The notes under the pieces: generated by a model
Database searches by the model: none
The model's input: only the letters and a program-made list of their open reading frames with translations
Told to the model about the DNA's origin: nothing
Source of the DNA: Gryganskiella cystojenkinii
Lineage: Eukaryota; Mortierellomycota; Mortierellomycetes; Mortierellales; Mortierellaceae
DNA: 54,970 nt
Direction of reading: 5' to 3'
NCBI GenBank assembly: GCA_015852425.1
Contig: JAAAIG010000028.1
Coordinates: 9,200 to 64,169, forward strand
Made by a program: the position numbers and the translations under genes
Shown: positions 21,201 through 33,287 of the stretch, in pieces
Numbering within the stretch: the first letter of the stretch is position 1
How the letters are laid out: the number at the start of each line of letters is the position of its first letter

Positions 21201-21543
21201 TTCCGAGGTCGATTGGACAGCCGAAAAGTCTTGCTTCCAGACGATCGCGAGGGAATTGGCTGTCTTTTATAGCACTCAGCCTGATCGAGTTGAGCAGGAC
21301 GAGGACGAGGACGAAGACGAGGAGGCCGAGCAGGTGGAAGAGCATGATCAGAATGGCGGCAACTCAAAGACTCGATCCCCACAGGCGATTCAAGATGCAC
21401 AGTTTCAACACATGGTCTCGACTTTGATCTTCCCGGCCTTTAAGCGACATTTCATTCCACCCAAGACTCTGATCGAACGACAGGGTATGGTAGTCCAGGT
21501 TGCTCAAGTCAAGGATCTTTACAAGGTCTTTGAGAGATGCTGA
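18243..21543 (+). CDS. MLH1: DNA mismatch repair protein MLH1
   Basis: Nine exons: 18243-18332, 18469-18606, 18714-18886, 19000-19093, 19208-19342, 19423-19624, 19711-20022, 20140-20936 and 21046-21543, giving 812 aa. MLH1 is the shared subunit of MutL heterodimers that license strand excision after MutS recognises a mismatch; it acts in the nucleus. The N-terminal GHKL ATPase motifs are intact: [41 protein letters not shown] and [16 protein letters not shown], followed by [15 protein letters not shown]. The C-terminal dimerisation domain ends in FERC, the conserved MLH1 terminus that contributes to the partner's endonuclease site. An acidic insert ([15 protein letters not shown]) lies in the C-terminal domain. 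Intron 7 contains a run of ten Ns; exon 8 is best joined at a CCAAG acceptor (20138-20139), since the closer CTAG acceptor would cause a stop. That junction is the weak point. Confidence 0.95.
20066..20075. other. Assembly gap (10 N) followed by poly-T
   Basis: Ten undetermined bases inside MLH1 intron 7, directly followed by 24 T (20076-20099). This probably marks a homopolymer-caused contig break; the true intron length is unknown. Confidence 0.98.
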
Positions 21544-21643
21544 GTCCAAATTTCAGATCGAATAAAAAACATGTACAACAACATATCACATCCCCTCCCT
21601 TTATGTTCTAGCAAACATGTATTGTTTTTGTATTGTTCTTTGT

Positions 21644-23119
21644 CTAAAGTCTAGCTTTGATAGAGGTCGATCCCTGAACGTATGATCGAATGTTCATGCC
21701 TTTCTTGGATCTCGTGATATGGATCCTATGCTTGTGACCTGGCTTTACATGGGTCGAGTGTTCCTCATCTCCGGGTAAGATCCCGCTCAGATGAAGACCC
21801 TTCTCATCCTGAGATTCCAGCGCAAACTCAGGCATGTGGGTCAAGATCTCTCGATGCCTAAAGTGCTCGACCAGATCCTCATGCCTCTTCACAGGCAACA
21901 GATCCGCGAGGGTCACGAATTGAGGAGGCAAAAAAGTCTGAATCGAGTTGTTGCGATAAGCTTCTATAGCTTCCTCGGGTGTATGCCAGTCCAAACGGGT
22001 GGTTTCCTTGCCATCCGCAAAGACACGAGAGTCTGAGAAGGAATCTCGGGACCAGGGCAGGACTGTCAAGTAAAACTGGGTATGGAATCGTTTTGCTTCT
22101 ACGGGTGGGGTAATCCAAGAGGCAAAATAATGGAGACGACCGACAGAGGGCTTTAACTTGTGGGACGTGCAGAGGTTGTAGAACTCGGAGGCATTGTCGT
22201 GCACCTAATGGGAATTAATAAATCATTATTAAAGGATACAGGTTCAATTGATCACAACACAGAAATTTGACCAAAGCTGTCGGATTTCTCTACCCTTTCG
22301 CGCCAGATTCTGATTTCGTCGTTGGAAAGTTCCGTTGGTGGGTCACAGACAAGAACGCCTGATTCCTCAAAAGCCTCTCGGATAGCGCAGATCTCGTTAT
22401 GGAGTGGAGGAGCATTCGGTTTCTGAGTATAGTCCAAAAGAGTGGCCCATCTAGGGTCATGATCGGCCTCGTCCACCATTCCGCCTATATGGCCAGAACG
22501 ATATTTCTGTTAGCAAATCAACAGCGAAACCATTGCCTTCTGCTTTTCAATGCGATGAGAAAGGGGAGAAAAGCGCCTCGTGGGGCGAACTTAACATACC
22601 AGGGAAGACATGGGCGCTGGCAGAGGTACCCAATCGACTGCGTTTAAGGAGAAGGATCTTGTAGTTAGCCTTCCCGGGTTGCACTTTCGATTTGGAGATG
22701 GGTGCAGCGATAATAAGCGAGGACGAGTTGCGAAGCGCCTTAACCTCTTCAGGAGTCAGGTTAGCTATAAACGATGAAAAACAAGAATGGTAAGTCATTT
22801 CCTTGAAAGTTAGAATGCAAGTTCATTCTGAACGCGCATATGTGAAGAATTGTCAGGTTCTCCATCGAGGGACATTTCACTTACACATTGTGGTGTAGGA
22901 TGACCGTTGGGAGTTACTGTAGATGGGAGATGGAGAGTTGTTTGTCCGTTGGAGTTGCAGTTGGCTGTGGAGTGATGGGCGATGGGAGGAAAGTGGTCGG
23001 ATGGAGAGAGGTGTCGTGTTGGGCGATGTCGTCAAATGTCGAGAAAAGAGTCGGGTGGACAGACAGGAAAAATTCGCCAATCGCTCTCGGGTCGTGGAGA
23101 CGAGTGCAATCTTCAGCAT
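21644..23119 (-). CDS. NUDT19-like Nudix hydrolase
   Basis: Four exons, 23119-22885, 22764-22600, 22484-22294 and 22204-21644, give 383 aa. The order of conserved segments matches the NUDT19/RP2 family, which hydrolyses CoA and CoA esters in animals: SSSLIIAAP, YKILLLKRS, HVFPGGMVDEAD, the Nudix box helix REAFEESGVL (about 169-178), then WRERVHDNASEFYNLC and LHYFASWITPP. A roughly 20-residue insertion between the glycine motif and REAxEExG is typical of this family. The N-terminus (MLKIALVSTTRERLANFSCL) is Arg/Ser/Thr-rich and presequence-like, while the C-terminus ends ARL, a PTS1-type tripeptide. The donor after exon 3 is taken at AGG|GTAGAG because it restores the family sequence; a longer exon ending near 22269 would also stay open. 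It converges on MLH1 with only 100 nt between stops and starts 127 nt after the RAD51D stop. Confidence 0.83.
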
Positions 23120-23245
23120 GGAGAATTCTCGGTCGTTCTCTCGGCTCGCAAACAGAAGAGAAAAAGGGTATGGAGGAAGAGGTAAAGAGACAAAACAAAA
23201 ATTCAAGTTTGCTTTGTGTGTCCAATCCCTCGTGAACGCCAGGCT

Positions 23246-25072
23246 CTACTTCCTCACGGCGGGTAGCTCGAACACGCACCACTCGCCAATTTTCTAAGAG
23301 TCGTGGGAACAAAAATAAAACATATCGGACAGTGAACAACCAACCCTCAGCATCTTTTCAACAAAAGCAGCTTAATTTATGGATCATGGAACGGAGAGAT
23401 CCGCTTACCAGTCTCTTGGATCGCATAATTTCTGCAACTCTCATCGATCGTCCGCCTGATCCTGCCTCCGCTTTCTCCGTAGGATCAACATCCACGTCGC
23501 TTTCGTCAAAGAGATCAGAGTCAATCTTGGTGTGGTCTCTTTTGGTGTAGCTCTGCCGTGTTTGACCGATCCCGATCTTCGAAACAAAGATCTGCACATC
23601 GGTGGTGTACTTCCAAGAGGATCCCAAGCCCGGCTTGACGTTGCTGGTGGAAAGGATCGAAGGAGATTGTTCTTCTGAATGGGACAACAAAGCTGTCGAC
23701 GAGACGACCTGAAAGAGAGGGGTAACTACGTTCAGCATTATGAAGGCGAATTCGAACTCTTAATCAACATGTGCAAGCCTACTTACCAAAACGGCTAGGG
23801 AATGGCCCTGAGCCAAGGCACGTAGCTCACGCATAGTGTAAATCATCGTGGCATGACCTACATGAGAAGAGGTACAATATTTTTGAGCAATTGGAGTCAA
23901 CTGGGAGTTTTGTTAGAGACAAAGACAAGGATCGCCTACCGACTCCATCCGAGATTCGAAGGATGCCATTCATGGAGCGAGCCAAGGAATCGACAACAAG
24001 AAGCTTCGGCATCAACGTTGACCCTTCTATCGGCTGGAGCAGTCTCTTTCTGACCGCTTCAATCGCGTCCAAGATTTCATAGGCGTCTTGACAAACAAAG
24101 ACCTGAATCCTCGAGAGAATATTCGAGATGACCTCCTGTAAATAAAAGACGTAGTAACTGGGTATTAGTTTGACGGGACAATCAGCTTTGCCCAGAACAT
24201 GGTGAGTCCGTCTTGAGGAGACGAACCTCGATATTCCAATCCTGATCTGCGATTTGCTGAATTCGAGCCCGAGCAATATCCGATGCCTGCTGTGCCGAAA
24301 ACCCAGCAGAGTGGGCATCGATCCAGATGACCTGAGCTGACCTGTCCTGGAGTAAAAGGTGGATCGTGGAGTGAAGACATATCATGGTCTTCCCTGTACC
24401 GGCCGAGGAGCAAACTTCGCTGACTTCCCCGACACGCCAGCCGCCGTTGAGTAACCTATCAATGCTATCGTAAAGGGAGACGATAGCAAAAGGAGTCTTG
24501 AGTCAAAAAAAAACATCACGTCTTCGTCATCCGTCATCTACTTTTACGCCACCAAAAGTTGGCGATAACATACGTGTGCCATCCTGATGAGATGGTCTCT
24601 TGGTGCTTGGTTGCTTGAACCAACATATCCGTGGCCGTTTGAGGTAGTGGGATCGAACGTAACATTGCTGGGAATATGATCCGATCGAGGAGACTATCAA
24701 TATCCTAGCCAAATTCGAAAGCCCGCGACAAAAAACCAGAGAGAGAACTGGTCAGTTTCATTGCGGAATGCAGTAACCTTAAGCAATTGCACAGCGGCAA
24801 TTAACTAGAGTGTTCTTTCACTTACCAGCTTCTTTATACGCCCTTCAGTCTTGGCAACGACGGCGCTTGGGTCGAGGACCAAGGCGGAATCTAATGAATG
24901 TAACGGTATTCAGCGTCAATTGTTAATTGTCTCTGTTTTCCAGCGCAACTGAATTCCTCATGAATGAGCAACTGACAGTACCAGTCTTGATCCCGAGTTC
25001 AATGATGTCTGTAAGGAGATTTCTATCCTGAGGATGCACATTTCCAGTCAGATAGGACTTGAGCAGAGGCAT
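23246..25072 (-). CDS. RAD51D: RAD51 paralogue, RAD51D type
   Basis: Eight exons: 25072-24982, 24890-24826, 24704-24574, 24464-24227, 24135-23940, 23857-23787, 23708-23409 and 23293-23246, giving 379 aa. RAD51 paralogues help load and stabilise the RAD51 filament during homologous recombination. The Walker A motif SSAGTGKT is near residues 115-122, preceded by IDRLLNGGWRVGEVSEV; Walker B is KLLVVDSLA. VKPGLGSSWKYTTDVQIFV matches the LKPALGRSW segment characteristic of RAD51D, which is why I prefer it to RAD51B, RAD51C or XRCC2. A Ser/Asp-rich insert lies near the C-terminus. The last coding exon is only 16 codons, stop included (KIGEWCVFELPAVRK); it is supported by phase, a CTTAG acceptor and resemblance to RecA-family C-termini. 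It is upstream of, and on the same strand as, the Nudix gene. Confidence 0.85.
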
Positions 25073-27712
25073 GGCGATGAATGCTCTTTGAAGAAAATAA
25101 AAAAATAGATGAAGGCAACAAAAGAGTGCGATCAGCATGGCTGCTTGCTATGACTTGTTTTGCCACCATTTTTCATTTTTTCTATCACGCCGTGACTGCG
25201 AGACGCGTCCATCTTCAAAAGGATGGTGGCCATGGGCAAAGCAAAACGGTATCTTTGCTCGTGGACTCTGCTGAGCAGACAAAAACCTGCTTTTTTTTAT
25301 ATATATATTTTTTTTTTGGCGGCAACTTTTATCGTTATAGATTTCACTTGTTCATGCACCATTTCCCGTTTTCTGACAGGCTGACAACTTTGACTGCTCT
25401 CCTGCCGGAAGAGCTCTTGCCAGCATTTTTTCTTATTTGTGATGACCCCTCGGGGTTCAAGAATTCGCCGTTGGTGCCTACGTGCTCACTGGCGCTATTG
25501 GAATATTGAAATCCTCAAGAGCCACTGGTCTATTCTCATATCCTGCATCCCCTGTTGTTGAATCCACAGCGTCAACAAAGTAATCTATTCATGAAGTCTG
25601 GATGCCAAAGTTGTGACGCATGGATCTGCAGATCTGCAGTTTGGTCATCAAGCGAGGAGGTCTGGAAAAAAAAAAAAAAGAAAGCTTCAATTGTTGTCAT
25701 CATCCTGTTCCGACCGAATTCCTCTGTCTCTTCGCTGTTTGGTGGAACTATGATCGATTTGCTCTCACTCCTTCGTTCAATTGGGTTATGAACCAAAGAC
25801 GAGAGCAATTGAGCGTGAGCTGAGCAAGATGTCAGGTTCGTCCAGCACGCAGGTATTTTTTGCACTTCTTGGACCTGGCAACTGGAGAGGCCAGGTCCAC
25901 TTCCTTTCTTTTCTCTTTTTCTTTTTCTCTCTTCTCGTTTCTCTTCTTTGTTTCTTCGTTGTCCCCTTTCCTTCCACAGCTAAAGTCCTCCTTGGAGCGT
26001 CCCCTTCAGTCCATCGCAGTTGACCAGCAGGTGCCCACCCCACTCACTTTTTTCATAAAACGCCTATAGTTCCGTCTTTCTCTACTACTCACCATCTTCT
26101 CTCCCCTCAAAGACCTTATCGTAATTTAGTCATATCGAAACGAATCATTCCAAGTCATCTCCAGACACAGACCACCCATCCTCTTTTGCCACCTCTCCCC
26201 TACCGATTCAGTTCATCCAGCATTCTCTATCCCCTAGTCAACTCGAAACACAAAGATCCCTTACTGTAATAGTTCCTTATAGAATTAAGGGTCGTTCTGC
26301 TCGCTCGTTCCCAACTTTCATTTCTCTATGCCCTTTGTTCACTACTTTTCGTTCGTTCGCTAGGCTGTCCCCTTCCATTCCGTCCCCCCTGGTCATCAAT
26401 TTTTTTTCTCTCCATCTCTTCTCTCTCTTCTCTCAATCCTTCTCGCGCCCTCTCCTTGATTTCCGCTGACATCAAAGGACAGAACACTTGAAAAAAAGGA
26501 GAAAAAGAAAAAAAGCGCAAGGCGAGATATTTTTGCTCGCCAAAAAAAGGCAGACCCAAAGGTAGGACACAGCACAAGGACTGCAATTTATTTTCGTCCG
26601 AGCAATTGAAGAAGTCTTGAGAAAAGCCCTTGGAGGTGTTGTGGGATCCCCTCACTATTGGCTCTCAAGGATAGATGCCAAAGTGGATGACCCACCGCAC
26701 CGAACGGCTACGTCCACCCTCAATTTCCCCCCCTTTCCATTCTCCGACCGAAAGAAGGTTTCGTTTCTGCATTAAAGATATTATTGGGAATGAAATGAGA
26801 CGGAAAAAAGGTCTTTTTACCTCCAGACTCCAATGGTCACCATGGAACAGAAACGATACCAGTGGACCCCAAAACACAAAGTTTCGAGATGATCCCTTCT
26901 TTGTTTCCTTCTTTTTTGTTTTTCTTCCCGTCCCATCCCCCACTTTTCAACCCCCCATTTCTACCGACACTTGTTTCTTCGGCAAAGTATAGAGAGAAAA
27001 ATAGAAGAAAAATAGAGCAACGAACTAAACCAGCACGTTTTTTTTTCATTGTTTGTTTTGGTCCTTTTTTTTTCTGTGAGCAGCGAGACCAAGAAAGACT
27101 TTGCAATCAACCCCAGCCGCAGATTCATCATCTTTCCTTCTTCCCTTCATTCGTCCTCGGCTCTAAGATCCTTACCAGTGATCTCAATTCCTCAATTGTT
27201 TCATTCAATCCTTCCATCCAAAAGGTAAACAACAATCGATTGCATGAAAACGCGTCTTCATCGCGCATAAGAATGAATACGAATAATAAACACTGATTGA
27301 TTGCACGCGAACACGAAACTCATCATGCACTCTCCTCTTTTCTTTCTTGGCCTTATTTCGTTTTTTCCTTCTTGTTCCTTTTCATTGTCGAACTCCTCTT
27401 CTTCTTCTTCTCTCCTTCATAAACACGTCCTTTAAAACGCACACATACTCACACGCACACACCCACGCCACTCTCCCAATCCCCCTTGCCCCTGTTTTTG
27501 TGTAAAATAGCTTCCACGTTTTTTTTTTCTCTGTCTATTTTAGTCAGTCCGAGACCCTAGTTCTTCCATCTGCAAAATCCATCTCAAATAGCTTTCTATT
27601 TCCTCACCCTCATTTTCTGGCCGTTCCTCCCTCTTTGTTACTGCCTTCGTCAACAGACATAGCACACCAACACTCTCATCCCCCGCGAGAGAGATAGAGA
27701 TCACATTTTCGG
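25073..27712. other. Long gene-free stretch upstream of the 1,699-aa protein gene
   Basis: 2.6 kb between divergent RAD51D and the large plus-strand gene. Open frames here are low-complexity and unconvincing. The plus strand from about 26050 to 27700 is strongly C/T-rich with many TTTTTT and CTTCTTC runs, the look of a long pyrimidine-rich promoter/5' leader. A perfect 10-bp inverted repeat lies at 25870-25899. An unrecognised 5' non-coding exon is possible. Confidence 0.5.
25870..25899. repeat. Perfect 10-bp inverted repeat with 10-nt loop
   Basis: TGGACCTGGC at 25870-25879 and its exact complement GCCAGGTCCA at 25890-25899 flank AACTGGAGAG. It stands in AT/CT-rich surroundings, so the GC-rich stem is conspicuous. 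It could be a hairpin or a dyad protein-binding site; no function can be shown. Confidence 0.8.
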
Positions 27713-30700
27713 ATGTTGACCCCAATTCCTGCAGTCCCTCGGTCACTGCTTCTCGACTCTTCAACTTCTTCCACAACGTCTTCAACTTCCCCTTCTCAGT
27801 TCGATCTCATCCCCGCACTTCCTTCTACACCATCAGCCACCTCTCCACAACTTCATTCACACTACAGATCGTCCTTTAGGAACAAACCGACTCCGGCGGC
27901 ACGTTCCTCAAAACTCTCGAGAGCTTCTCCTCTTCAACATCATCGCCATCGTCCCTCCAAACAGTTTGTCGCCACAACGTCGAGTACTATCTTTGGCGAT
28001 TGGGACCTAGACATCAAGATTGCACACCGAACTAAAGGAGCACACGCCGTTATCACTGCAGGGGGAGGACGGAGTGGCGGAGAATCAGGAGGAGTACGAG
28101 GAGGCGGCAGCGGAGGAGGAGGAGGAGGTGTAAGCGGGAATAATAGCGGACGAGGAGTTTCTTCTGCAAGCTCTTCCAATTATACAATCGGTCCTGGACC
28201 TGGCATCAATACTGGTGTCTTGGGAACTCAACCGCTTTCGACTCTACCAACTTCACCACCCCGATCATCAGTCTCTTCTCCGATCAAAGGCAACACTATC
28301 AACCCAAAGACCTCTTCTTCAATACCCAACTCACATACCCAACAGGCTGCCCACAACGCAGCCTTGAATATCCTGAAGGGTCAGCGGTTCAATCTTACCA
28401 ACAACAGCGTCAGTAAGATGGCTCTACCCAAGGGTAGCAACCTCTCCACAGCTTCCACCATCAGTCAACAACAAAAACAGCAAAAGAGCAACAATAACAA
28501 CAACAGCAACAACAGCAATGTATCGAATCCGGGTCCCAGAGCGATTACGACAGCATCTGTCATTTCTGCTTCTCCCGCTCACAAAGCTCCCACGTTGCCT
28601 CAACAACAACAAAGTCAACAAAGGAAGCAAAAACTACAGCAACAACAACAACCACCGGAGCAGAAAGAACAACACCGTGCGTCGGTGGAAGAGAGCCAAA
28701 ACAGCGTCGCTGGGACGACGACGACTACGACGACTTCTTCCGCTAAGTCGGGTTTCCTCAGAGCTCTTGGCAAGTTCAAGAACAAGCACATGCAACAAAA
28801 AAGGTAAAAGAACTCTTATTTTTTTTGCCTTCCCACTGGAGTGCCCTTGATCCCATGATCTCTCCCCCTTCCATCCCATCCATACCAAAGGGGTTGTCTT
28901 GTTCACGTTCCTCCCGTGAATGGGAACAGGTCCCATGGTTGGATGGACGGGGTGGTTGCGAAGAAGAAGAACCAAAGGAACAACATGCTCGACCCTGAAA
29001 AAAGAGGAACTGACAATATTTTTTTCGCGTTTTTTTCCCGTCTTCCCGTTCCTTTGTTACTGTTCACCTTGCCATCACCGTCGCCTTCAATTTTTTTTCT
29101 TTCCTTTGTACTCCCACGCCACACGCCAACTCTTTTTTCTTCTTTCCTCCAATGTCGCACAAAAACACCCCCTATGTCCTACCCCCCAATCTTCCAATCC
29201 TCCAAAAAAACCCCCAACCTTGACCAAACAACCTCAAAAAAATACAATATTTTTCGTACATCCCCTCATTCTTTGCAGGTCAAGTGCACCTCCTGCAGCG
29301 CACGAAACCATCGACCAGCCCTCAGCCTATGTTGATGAGAACCGACGTGCATCATACATCTTACCGCCGATGCGATTCGGAGAAACCGAGGTTGCCGGAA
29401 CCTCCTCGACCGGTACACCAGCCCCTGCATCCGTCGCACAACCCACGGACAACAACAACAACAACAACAGCAAAGATCTGCACTCTTCCGCGTTGCCGTC
29501 ACGTCCTCAACAACAATCGACGTCTCATTTACAAACATCACGACAGGCCCAAGCGCAACCACATTCAGGAGCAGACAAAGACAATTCGCCCACATTTTCC
29601 GTGCCTGGAACGACCCCTCCCTCGCCTTCAGGGTCCTCGAGGATGACGGAATCCATGGAGATGAGTGTCGATAACTCAGCTGACACGACTCCCTCGAGTT
29701 CAATTCAAGGCGATCCCGTTCTCGATCGCGTCTCGAATCCCTCATCGTCGTTAAGGATCAAGTTCAAGAACCGAGTTCATAATACGCTAGCCTCGATGAA
29801 GTCCTCGTCCAATCTGCGTGATCGTGCCAAAGCCGAGCGACAAGCCGCTGCTGTTGGAGAGGGTGCTGATACCGATGCCACTGCACCGTCAAGACGTTTC
29901 CTTCTTGGTGACCGTCGCTTGTCTGCCCAGGCGAGCTTACCTTCGCAAGACCAAGAGCCCAAATCTACCACTGCCACGCCTGCCCTCAACGCGACCACAC
30001 CACCGACGATCAAGAAGAAGACGTCTCGGACCTTTTGGACATTCCCTCGCGGCAAGTTGGATACTTCTCTTGCTGCCACTAGCGGCGCTGGTAGTTCCTC
30101 TAAGCAGTCTAGTGGATGGGAAGAGACTGCAACCAAAGATGATGACATTACAATGATATCGCCCGACCACGGCCCTGGGGAGGGTCCTAGTCCTTTCAGT
30201 TCCGTCTTTCATCGCCAGCAATGTCAACAGCAAGAACAAGGAGCCGTCGACGAAGCATCCAAGAAGGAAGCAGTCTCTGACGACTTTGACTCCGATAACT
30301 CGATCGACATTATCCAGCCCGCTGATTACCAAGATTATACCCAGTTTGCAGAGTTCCCGTTGAAGAAGCGCAAAAAAATGGAGCGGTCCCTGGCTGCGAC
30401 CCTGGCGGCCGAGACAGCGTCGCAGGGGAGCAAACGACCCAACTCTATGCGTGCCAGTGCGGATGCGATGCGACGGTTCTTGTTGTTGCAACAACAGCAG
30501 CAGAAAGACGAGGTGGATCTATCACAAGAAGTCGAAGGTCCCAACAACAGTAACAACAACAAGAGCAACGACAAGAAAAAGAAAAACAAAAACAAGAAGA
30601 ACAAGGGCAAGTCCACCGAGGCGCAAGAAGATACCATCGAGGTTCTTAGTCGAGAGATGGGACCACCCACGGGCACCATGATCATCAAGAGTAACAAGCG

Positions 30701-33287
30701 ACCTCAGCTCTCAACCTCGACCACGGAATCAACGGATCAGATTCATAAACGACCCTCCACAACGAACCCCGGTGGTGGGGGTGCCTCGGATTGGAGGCGG
30801 TCGTTCTTGAGGTCGTTGCACCTCGGCCGTCGTAATCAGCGCTCGAAGGGCAATGCGATCGTTGAACAGGACGATGACGATGATGAGCCCATGACTGGAG
30901 AGGCTACATCCTCTTCAGCAAAGCGCATTAATACCACGGCATCGACGACAACCACCGTCATGGGCCCTCCAGCTGTTCCTGACCGAGACGGTCCTTACCC
31001 AAGAGCAAGTCGTTCCGGAAGTGTTCGTTCCATTCGGTCCCGATCGCTATTGACCTCGTCTCATCCGGCCCTTTACGCGACCACAACTACGACGATGACA
31101 GGTTCCAGCAGTCCTCGTTCTCCAGGTATGCGTCGAGAGACGTTGGAAATGGCAATCCGTCGTCGTCGTCAATCGAGTGCGGCGCGCTCTCACATCAATC
31201 ATACCGATATCCCATCATCAATGCCCTTGAGCTCGGAATTCTTTGGTCTTGATAACAACTCGGCAATGAACGTGACTCATACGTTCACCTCTTTTACGTT
31301 CGAACTCGCGGACATGTATGCACATGATGTCGTCAACAACTCGGTGACACCTGGTCTGTTCAACTGGAAGTATGGTCCGCCCGCCGCCGCTGCCGCTGTC
31401 GCAGCCCTGGTTCAACAACACCGTCGACCAACCCAGTCCTCGATCTCGAGAAGAGTCACGGTTTCGTCGAATGTGATGGATGTCGATACAGATCAAGAGT
31501 TCAAAGGCTTTGATTCCGACGGTGATGCGATTTCAGGTTACACGGGCGATGCAGATATCTCGATGGAGGAGATTTATGTTCGACCCAAGACACCCTCCGC
31601 TCCCGGCCCCAGACCTGGCTCGGCCATGAACCATCACCGTCGTGAGACATCCGAGATGCGACGCAGGCTCTCTAGTATCGATGGTGACTCGGACACCATC
31701 TCGGAACTGCCGACACTCTTGATCCGCACCCGAGAACTGAACAGAAGTTCTGGTGGTTCTGCGGCGGTCGCATCCGGTCCTTCGACATCTTCAACTTCGA
31801 GAACTGCAAGACCTCCTGCCGGTTTCCTGGAATCGATCGACAACGATACTGGTCGAACCAGTCCTCGTAGCCCCACGAGACGAGGTGCCAACTCTCCTAC
31901 CTTGATTAGAAAGACGGCTCGTCTCCCCTCTTCAACTTCATCAGCAGTCGCCAAGGCAGCCCCACTGTCGATGGAGGAGGTGGTCTCCTGGAAACCAAGA
32001 AATGCTGCTGGTGTCGCCGCGGGACCATTGGGCTCTTCTCCAACAAGACCTTTGGTGCCTGCATTGGATACCTCCAGATCTGCAAAATCCTCTCCCAAGC
32101 GAGATGGCAGCGGTGGTTTATCTTCATCGACGACTTTGATTCCATCGGCCTCAACCCGGACTCCATCCTCTGCTGCAAGCAGTGGCAGTCAAGTGCTGAC
32201 AGCCTCACCTACGGATGATCGATTCTCGTTGCGTCAACAACATCTCCATCAGCATCATGCGTCCAATTCTGGCTCTTCACAGTCTCATTTCCGATACCCG
32301 TCTGCGGCGACACAATCATCCTCGGATCGACACAGTCATCACCCCTCAGCAGATACGTTGGTGTCTTCGTCGCATCTCAAAAACTTTAGTTCTGCCTCGA
32401 ATGCCTCGACCCTGGGCGGTCATGGTGCTGCGGGGTCGAGCAGTGGCGTTGGCGGAGGTCACCATGCGATCGCAACCGCTATGGCAGCCATGCAAGCCGA
32501 GGAAGAACGTCAACGTCTTTTCCTGGTCCAAAAACGTGGTTCTGGATCCAGCGCTGGCGGTGGTAACGGTGTCCAAGAATTCGATCCAAGTGATTTCCCG
32601 CCCACGACCCCTGTGGACCTAAAGGCCATGGACTTCGAGACCTTGCTGGCGACTGCCGAAAGAGAGCATTTGCTAGGATGGGAGGGTTTGAAAAAGGAGA
32701 AGAAGGGAGGTTTTTCGTCCCTGAACCGAGCCTCAGTCTCTCCGGCACCTGGTCCTGTAATCAACAACAACAAATCGACTAGTCCTGTGAAGGAGGGAGT
32801 GCAAAGCCATGCAAACATGCAGCCGCTCAAGATTGTGACTCATCATGGTCCCACGGGTCTCGTTAATCCTTCGAACGCCACTACGAAGCGTCCGTTCATT
32901 GTTCAGCACCAACCCACCCAGCAACAACAGCAACAGCCCAGGGTTACCGTCGCATTTGATCTGAGCCCCTCGGACGATGGCGAGGGAAGCGGTTTCGGAG
33001 GTACGGGTACCGGTACTGGAACCGGCACCGGAAGCGATCGATCCTCTCGTTCGAAACGGGTCATGAAGAAGAAGATGAGCGTGATCCGATTGACAGGCGG
33101 CAATATTCAGGGTCGACGCGAGGACGATGGTGTTATCCGGGTCACGAAAACAAGCGTCTCGCCTGGCTCACCTCCTCATTCGCCTCCTCAACAGCCACAA
33201 CAGTCGTTGTCGTCTTCGGGCTTCTCGGCTACGGGACGGTATCATTCTCAACATCAACAGCAACAACAGCAACGTGATTGGCATTAA
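27713..33287 (+). CDS. Large intrinsically disordered Ser/Gln-rich protein
   Basis: Two exons, 27713-28803 and 29279-33287, give 1,699 aa; the split codon AG|G restores the frame across a 475-nt intron. I do not recognise the family. The protein is dominated by Ser, Thr, Pro, Gln and Asn with low-complexity runs: a Gly-rich patch near residue 125, Asn and Gln runs, a Lys/Asn-rich patch, and a Gly-Thr alternation (GTGTGTGTG) near the C-terminus. Less degenerate islands, the best search queries, are FGDWDLDIKIAHRTKGAHAV (exon 1), PADYQDYTQFAEFPLKKRKK, WRRSFLRSLHLGRRNQR and the segment FDPSDFPPTTPVDLKAMDFE followed by TLLATAEREHLLGWEGLKKE. Many RRxS/RSxS sites suggest phosphorylation. No membrane segment or signal peptide. 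It could be a signalling or polarity scaffold, but that is a guess. The 5' flank is 2.6 kb without genes. Confidence 0.8.

Noticed and set aside
22269..22293. Longer version of Nudix exon 3 ending ...VEKSDSFGQIS
   Set aside because: It keeps the frame but inserts residues into a segment conserved in the family; the GTAGAG donor at 22293 gives the family sequence WRERVHDN.
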